In this document: piece by piece, positions 58,805-64,000 of the stretch | Position numbering within the stretch: the first letter of the stretch is position 1 | Layout: each line of letters opens with the position of its first letter | From: Nemopilema nomurai | Lineage: Eukaryota; Cnidaria; Scyphozoa; Rhizostomeae; Rhizostomatidae | Reading direction: 5' to 3' | NCBI GenBank assembly: GCA_003864495.1 | Contig: ML133420.1 | Span: forward strand, 3,311,852 to 3,375,851 | Length of the DNA stretch: 64,000 nucleotides | Notes under the pieces: generated by a model | Databases searched by the model: none | Seen by the model: only the letters and a program-made list of their open reading frames with translations | What the model was told of the DNA's origin: nothing | Made by a program: the position numbers and the translations under genes

Positions 58805-61800
58805 ATGCGATCGACTCTGTTGTGGATAGTTTTGATGGTTCTTGTACCTCTTGGCTTCGCGGATTTCCCATGTCCGAAACGTTGTAGATGTTCCGCTACG
58901 GCCATTTCATGCATCAAGGCAGGCCTTAAGACGTTACCCTCAGAAGTACCACCATCCGTTCGCTACATTGACCTTAGTGAAAATCCGCTTCTGAAACTTA
59001 AAACCAATACTTTTGCTAGATTTAAGCAACTAGAAAGGTTGATTTTACGGGACTGTTCATTAAAGCAATCATTTGCTCTTCCAGAAAGTCTGCTGGCCCT
59101 TGATTTTTCAGGGAACCGACTGACAGTTCAAGAGTTAGGGGAAATGTTTAACCGGAACATAACACCGAAAATAAGCGACATCGTTTTAGAATACAACAAC
59201 ATCGATTTAAATGGAAAGTTTTCGATCTTCCCCAAGATGGTGAGAAGCCTGAGATTGAAGGGAAATATTCTACGGACGATATCCAAGAATGATTTTAGAA
59301 TGATGGCGAATCTCCAAAATATTGACTTGTCGAAAACCGGGTTACAGAGCATTGCAGAGGGGGCATTTGACAACCTCAAACGACTACGCAACCTTAGAAT
59401 AAATGAAAACAAACTGTCCCTTTTACCAAACAAACTGTTTCAGCACAGCACGTTTTTGCGGGATTTATATATAGAAAGTAATAGACTTGCAACAGTACCG
59501 GATCTTACTGGCTTAAGATTTCTTAACAACCTTGCTTTGAATAATAACTCACTGACTAAAGCAATGGACTTAAGGGTGAGTTTTGTGACAACACTTGACC
59601 TATCCTTTAATTTGATTGAGTCTTTCAATTTTTCAGGAATAAAGTTTTTCATACTAGATCTATCACACAATCGTATTAGAATCGTTAATGAGAGCATTTT
59701 GCCAACCAAAATGAAGATGATGGCTATCTACTTACAAGATAACAACATTTCAAGCGTGCCAGTAAATGCATTTCGAAGCTTTTCATACATCGGAGAACTG
59801 TTCCTGCATCGAAATAGAATAGAGAAAATCCCAAGAGGAGCCTTCAGTGGGACTTCTATTGGGAAGTTGTCCCTATTTGCCAACGAACTGACTACAGTCG
59901 ATGGGATCTTAAACGGAATGATGTCAGGGCCAAGCCTCCTTCTACTGTTTAGCAATAGCAAGATAGTCAGTATTAGAGGCTCCGATTTCAAAAGCATGCC
60001 AAACGGCTCAGAGATTTTTATATCATGTACGAGTCTCGAGAAGATTCCCAGCCACTTGGACATAAAGCCGCAAATTTTCTGCAGCCCGTCTAGCCAATTG
60101 GCGATCCAAACAGCGACGAACGCTTTGCATTGGGATGGGTTCCAGTGCATTGAAACCGAAAAGGTTAGGTACCGCCTAAAATGCACAGCGTGTCAAGTCG
60201 GCTTCTACGGGCAGAATGATTGCATAGCATGTCCCGCGGGAGCATTTTATCAGGACGAAATGGCAGCCATTGCCTGCAAACCTTGTCCGCTGGGCCAATT
60301 TGTACCGCTGGATAAAGCACCGGGAAAGAGTGCATTGGAGTGCCTCACTTGCCCCGCAGGGACAAACACAAATAGCTCCGCAGCTTATCGAGCGTGTCAA
60401 TGTCTGGACGGGTATGCACGAACTCACCGCTTCGGAACGTGTACCAAATGCACCCAAAACGGGTTTTCCTGCCGACAAGACTACCCGGAGTTAAGGAAAG
60501 GCTACTGGATGACGTGGCAGACAATGCGATCAGCGGCAAACGTGTCTTGCAAGAGTCTCTTTGCAAGGTTCGTTCAGAATCTCAATACATATAACGATAC
60601 ATATGACCGGGCAGCGATCAAGTACGATTGCCACTTGCCTACTGCACACAAATGCCGGTTGGATGGCTCTTGCCTCGGAGGCCTTGAGGCTCGCTGCGAA
60701 AGGGGCTACACTGGAACGTTGTGTGCTGTTTGTGAGGAGAGGTACATGAAGAGTTTCGGGAAGTGTGTGGATTGTCCCTCCCCAGTCGTTGCAGTGCTGC
60801 AGTGCATGGCTCTGTTTGCAGCTTTCCTCTTTATTTGCTGGTTAATGCGCAAAGTTAATGACATTAAACTAGCAGGTCAAGGTAATGGTAAGGACAAGAA
60901 GACGTTTGCAGATCTGATCCTGTCGACTATTAAAATTCTGATGGGCTTCTACCAAGTCCTTGTTGGGATCGTACACGCACTCCCGCACATTCGCTGGCCA
61001 GGGAATCTTACGAAAGCTGTCAGAATCTTCGAGTACATTCAGTTTTCAATTTTGCACATACCAGCTTTGCACTGCATAAGGCGAGAATGGCGAATGGATG
61101 CGATCAAGGAGTTCTGGTTTGCCATAAGTGCCACCGCAGTCGTCCCACTGGCCATCTCTGTCTACGCAGGGACAAAATCTCTTTTCAATTATTGCTGTAC
61201 TAGCAATTCAAGTGAATTCAGATCGAGGCTGGCTATGAACACAAAACAGTGTCTCGAGGCCATCTTTCTCTTCCTGTTCGCGACGTATCCCTTCACATCT
61301 AGCAAGATATTCCAGATCCAGCCAGCCAGTTGTCACACTATCTGTACATCCGAACAGAGCGGGCAATGCATGCACAGACTCTCCTTTCTGCGGTCGGACT
61401 ACCGTGTTTCCTGCACTTCAGAACTGGGCGGTGATCTTGCAGTTACAGTTGCTGGATATGCTGCATTGGTTTTGCCACTTGGCTTTCCTTTACTTCTGTT
61501 TATTCTTCTTTGGCGCCTATCTCCAAAAGAGAGCAACATTGACCGGCAAGATGTTCCCGAAAACGACTGGTCCATAAACGGTGAAACAGCGTCTAGAGGC
61601 GAGTTCTCCATTGTTCGGTCATCGATAAGGCTCTTTAATGGCAACTACAAGCCAACACGTTGGTATTGGGAGGTGACGGAAATGATTCGCAAGCTGATCA
61701 TCAGCATAGCGGGTGCATTTCTGCTTCAAAACATAAAAATAGGCCTCTTCGGGCTCATCATTCTGAGTGTCTTGTTCGCTGCTGCGCATGCTCATACGTG

Positions 61801-62128
61801 GCCGATGAAAGACGAGTTCGATAACTGGATGCAGTTATTGGCACTCTTGATTGTGTCTGTGAACCTGTGTTGGTTTGCAACGCAAAACAGCGCAGTTGGA
61901 GATGAAGACATCCTGGAGGCGAGCAAAGACAGATGGGGTCTCGGAATCATGCTGGTGTCCTTGAACTCACTGCTGTTGGTACTGTTATTGGGTCGATTGA
62001 TTGGAGAGATAATAAGGAAGATTTGCCAGTCCATCGAAAACAGAACATGCTGCTGTATATTTGATAGAGGTGGGGACGGGTATAGAGCTTTTGCCCAGAG
62101 CGATGGAGACATCAGACTCTCCCGCTAA
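58805..62128 (+). CDS. LRR / cysteine-rich / multi-pass membrane protein, copy C (intact)
   Basis: Intact 1107-residue paralogue of copy A with the same signal peptide, LRRNT cap, LRRs, ephrin-receptor-like cysteine-rich part and multi-pass C-terminal half. By eye there are about 26 amino-acid changes from copy A. Nearly all lie before residue 475 (clusters near RINENKLSLLP, LRDLYIESNR and IETEKVRYRLK), none over about 475-991, and a handful lie near the end (CWFATQ for CFGATQ). An 18-bp deletion between TCT repeats removes copy A's stop, so the tail reads DIRLSR. A T-rich acceptor-like site (about 58725-58743) again precedes the start by about 60 bp. A solo LTR sits 170 bp upstream and could alter its promoter. 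Confidence 0.85.
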   Translation: MRSTLLWIVLMVLVPLGFADFPCPKRCRCSATAISCIKAGLKTLPSEVPPSVRYIDLSENPLLKLKTNTFARFKQLERLILRDCSLKQSFALPESLLALDFSGNRLTVQELGEMFNRNITPKISDIVLEYNNIDLNGKFSIFPKMVRSLRLKGNILRTISKNDFRMMANLQNIDLSKTGLQSIAEGAFDNLKRLRNLRINENKLSLLPNKLFQHSTFLRDLYIESNRLATVPDLTGLRFLNNLALNNNSLTKAMDLRVSFVTTLDLSFNLIESFNFSGIKFFILDLSHNRIRIVNESILPTKMKMMAIYLQDNNISSVPVNAFRSFSYIGELFLHRNRIEKIPRGAFSGTSIGKLSLFANELTTVDGILNGMMSGPSLLLLFSNSKIVSIRGSDFKSMPNGSEIFISCTSLEKIPSHLDIKPQIFCSPSSQLAIQTATNALHWDGFQCIETEKVRYRLKCTACQVGFYGQNDCIACPAGAFYQDEMAAIACKPCPLGQFVPLDKAPGKSALECLTCPAGTNTNSSAAYRACQCLDGYARTHRFGTCTKCTQNGFSCRQDYPELRKGYWMTWQTMRSAANVSCKSLFARFVQNLNTYNDTYDRAAIKYDCHLPTAHKCRLDGSCLGGLEARCERGYTGTLCAVCEERYMKSFGKCVDCPSPVVAVLQCMALFAAFLFICWLMRKVNDIKLAGQGNGKDKKTFADLILSTIKILMGFYQVLVGIVHALPHIRWPGNLTKAVRIFEYIQFSILHIPALHCIRREWRMDAIKEFWFAISATAVVPLAISVYAGTKSLFNYCCTSNSSEFRSRLAMNTKQCLEAIFLFLFATYPFTSSKIFQIQPASCHTICTSEQSGQCMHRLSFLRSDYRVSCTSELGGDLAVTVAGYAALVLPLGFPLLLFILLWRLSPKESNIDRQDVPENDWSINGETASRGEFSIVRSSIRLFNGNYKPTRWYWEVTEMIRKLIISIAGAFLLQNIKIGLFGLIILSVLFAAAHAHTWPMKDEFDNWMQLLALLIVSVNLCWFATQNSAVGDEDILEASKDRWGLGIMLVSLNSLLLVLLLGRLIGEIIRKICQSIENRTCCCIFDRGGDGYRAFAQSDGDIRLSR

Positions 62129-62834
62129 GTTTATGTACGCTTTTATGTAAGGAGCCTACCCCAAGGACCCAAGGCCTAGTTCAAAAAGTTTCGCATTCGT
62201 AGACCTCGAATATTCCATATTTTAGTGTCGAAAGTTCCTTAATAGTTTCTCAGTTGTCACTGCACATCAAGCGCCTTAAAAATGGTACATGAACAGGGAA
62301 AGCTGTAAGATTTTGAACTTTGCGTTTACTTGTGGCAAAATTCAAGGGAAAGATACAAAGAAGGTAGGAACGAAGTTTTACAAATTCATGTCTATTTCAT
62401 TGTGACACACGAATAGCAAACAATCTGTGCCAGTATTGGAAGGGACCAGCTGCAAATGAAAGGAACCGGCTTTTTAGGTCTTGATACTTGCAGTTAAAAA
62501 TATTTTCCAATGTTCCATAGGGATCTCGTATTAAGTAGTATAAGGTCTTTAAATAATTCTGCCTCTTTATGTTTGAATATTTCGTTCCTTATAAAACGGG
62601 TCTTTATAAAGAAAAGTGCGTGTTTGCTTTTGCAATGTTTTTCTGCTTTGCTTGATGTTAAAGTATTCAGTAAGAGACCAGAAGAGAAAAACACCAACAT
62701 CCATTGTTTATTTGCCAAATAATTAGACGCAGGGAAAATTATTTCTAAATTATGGGTAAATTGCAGTATAGGTTTTTCGATCGTTGGAATTGATGTACGC
62801 AAGTTTCCATGGGTAGATCCTGGTCAGTCTCGCT

Positions 62835-63948
62835 TTGCGTAGATTAGCGTACGTAGTTTAGCGTACGTAGTTTAGCGTAGATAGTTTAGCGTACGTAGTT
62901 TAGCGTACGTAGTTTAGCGTACGTAGTTTAGCGTACGTAGTTTAGCGTACGTAGTTTAGCGTACGTAGTTTAGCGTACGTAGTTTAGCGTACGTAGTTTA
63001 GCGTACGTAGTTTAGCGTACGTAGTTTAGCGTACGTAGTTTAGCGTACGTAGTTTAGCGTACGTAGTTTAGCGTACGTAGTTTAGCGTACGTAGTTTAGC
63101 GTACGTAGTTTAGCGTACGTAGTTTAGCGTACGTCGTTTAGCGTACGTCGTTTAGCGTACGTAGTTTAGCGTACGTAGTTTAGCGTACGTAGTTTAGCGT
63201 ACGTAGTTTAGCGTACGTCGTTTAGCGTACGTCGTTTAGCGTACGTCGTTTAGCGTACGTCGTTTAGCGTACGTAGTTTAGCGTAGGTAGTTTAGCGTAC
63301 GTAGTTTAGCGTAGGTAGTTTAGCGTAGGTAGTTTAGCGTAGGTAGTTTAGCGTACGTAGTTTAGCGTACGTAGTTTAGCGTACGTAGTTTAGCGTACGT
63401 AGTTTAGCGTACGTAGTTTAGCGTACGTCGTTTAGCGTACGTCGTTTAGCGTACGTAGTTTAGCGTACGTAGTTTAGCGTACGTAGTTTAGCGTACGTAG
63501 TTTAGCGTACGTAGTTTAGCGTACGTCGTTTAGCGTACGTCGTTTAGCGTACGTAGTTTAGCGTACGTAGTTTAGCGTACGTCGTTTAGCGTACGTAGTT
63601 TAGCGTACCTAGTTTCGCGTACGTAGTTTAGCGTACGTCGTTTAGCGTACGTAGTTTAGCGTACGTAGTTTAGCGTACGTCGTTTAGCGTACGTAGTTTA
63701 GCGTACGTAGTTTCGCGTACGTAGTTTAGCGTACGTAGTTTAGCGTACGTAGTTTAGCGTACGTCGTTTAGCGTACGTAGTTTAGCGTACGTCGTTTAGC
63801 GTACGTAGATTAGCGTACGTTGATTAGCGTACGTAGTTTAGCGTACGTCGTTTAGCGTACGTCGTTTAGCGTACGTAGTTTAGCGTACGTAGTTTAGCGT
63901 ACGTAGTTTAGCGTACGTAGTTTAGCGTACGTAGTTTAGCGTACGTAC
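62835..63948. repeat. 14-bp minisatellite array C
   Basis: About 1.1 kb, some 80 monomers. The left flank matches arrays A and B; the right flank does not. Its variant set differs: mostly gtcgttt and gtaggtag, none of the gtacttt or gtacatag forms common in A and B. The array has therefore been homogenised separately. Confidence 0.97.
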
Positions 63949-64000
63949 AATGCCCGCCAAAAGTAGTTGGAACACCGAGATTCTACTCGTAATAAATGCA
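63949..64000. other. Unique right flank of satellite C
   Basis: The sequence after the last monomer (aatgcccgccaaaagtagttgg...) does not match the tagcttgcgtgtgcacc flank of arrays A and B. Unit homology therefore ends in or at the satellite. Confidence 0.8.

Larger units (their letters stand above)
44792..64000. repeat. Tandem segmental duplication, unit C (rearranged, partial)
   Basis: It matches units A and B over 44792-46660, about 50950-51085, 56643-56700, about 57380-58720 and 58721-63948. It diverges between these blocks because of its own insertions (hAT, LINE, solo LTR) and a rearrangement at 46661. It is more diverged than A is from B, so it separated earlier. Homology to A and B stops at the right edge of the satellite (63948). 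Confidence 0.9.

Noticed and set aside
1..64000. tRNA, rRNA or other standard RNA genes
   Set aside because: None recognised on either strand by reading; tRNAscan-SE and Infernal would be the decisive checks.

Overview
This is a eukaryotic, AT-rich, transposon-dense window, most probably from a marine invertebrate and best fitting an anthozoan cnidarian (coral or sea anemone). The support is the mix of families: LRR plus cysteine-rich multi-pass membrane proteins, a Penelope-like element with a GIY-YIG type 3' end, several cnidarian-style LINE, gypsy, hAT and Harbinger remains, and spliced low-copy genes with GT-AG introns. The species assignment is inference.

Layout. The window is a tandem array of one segment, read here as unit A (1-20123), unit B (20124-44791) and a rearranged unit C (44792 to the end). 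In order, each unit carries: a HARBI1-like relic; in A and B a Penelope-like 3' end with a hammerhead ribozyme fold; an intronless gene for an LRR / cysteine-rich / multi-pass membrane protein (4055-7372 intact, 24173-27484 frameshifted, 58805-62128 intact); and a 14-bp minisatellite about 0.7 kb downstream of that gene. In A and B these are followed by a TTAA-flanked DNA transposon holding a P2X7-C-terminus-like gene fragment, a small MITE, and a minus-strand spliced pseudogene of a DDE-like family. Unit C ends at its minisatellite, after which the flank differs.

Unit-specific insertions. B carries a three-level nest at 30534-36562: a LINE 3' end, interrupted by an opposite-strand LINE, itself interrupted by a Ty3/gypsy element at 31396-35488 with identical 207-bp LTRs, an AACAT target duplication and a self-complementary primer site. 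C carries a hAT-type element with an OTU-like segment (47958-50536, exact 8-bp duplication), a near full-length minus-strand LINE (51086-56642), a non-autonomous hAT-like element (56840-57952) and a probable solo LTR (57963-58634).

Interpretation. The only host genes I would defend as functional are the two intact LRR membrane proteins. They differ almost only in the ectodomain and are identical over about 517 residues of the membrane part, which suggests a duplicated surface-receptor family under divergence and/or gene conversion. The rest is mobile or decaying sequence. A and B are nearly identical and C is older. The satellite blocks are plausible sites for the unequal exchange that made the array.
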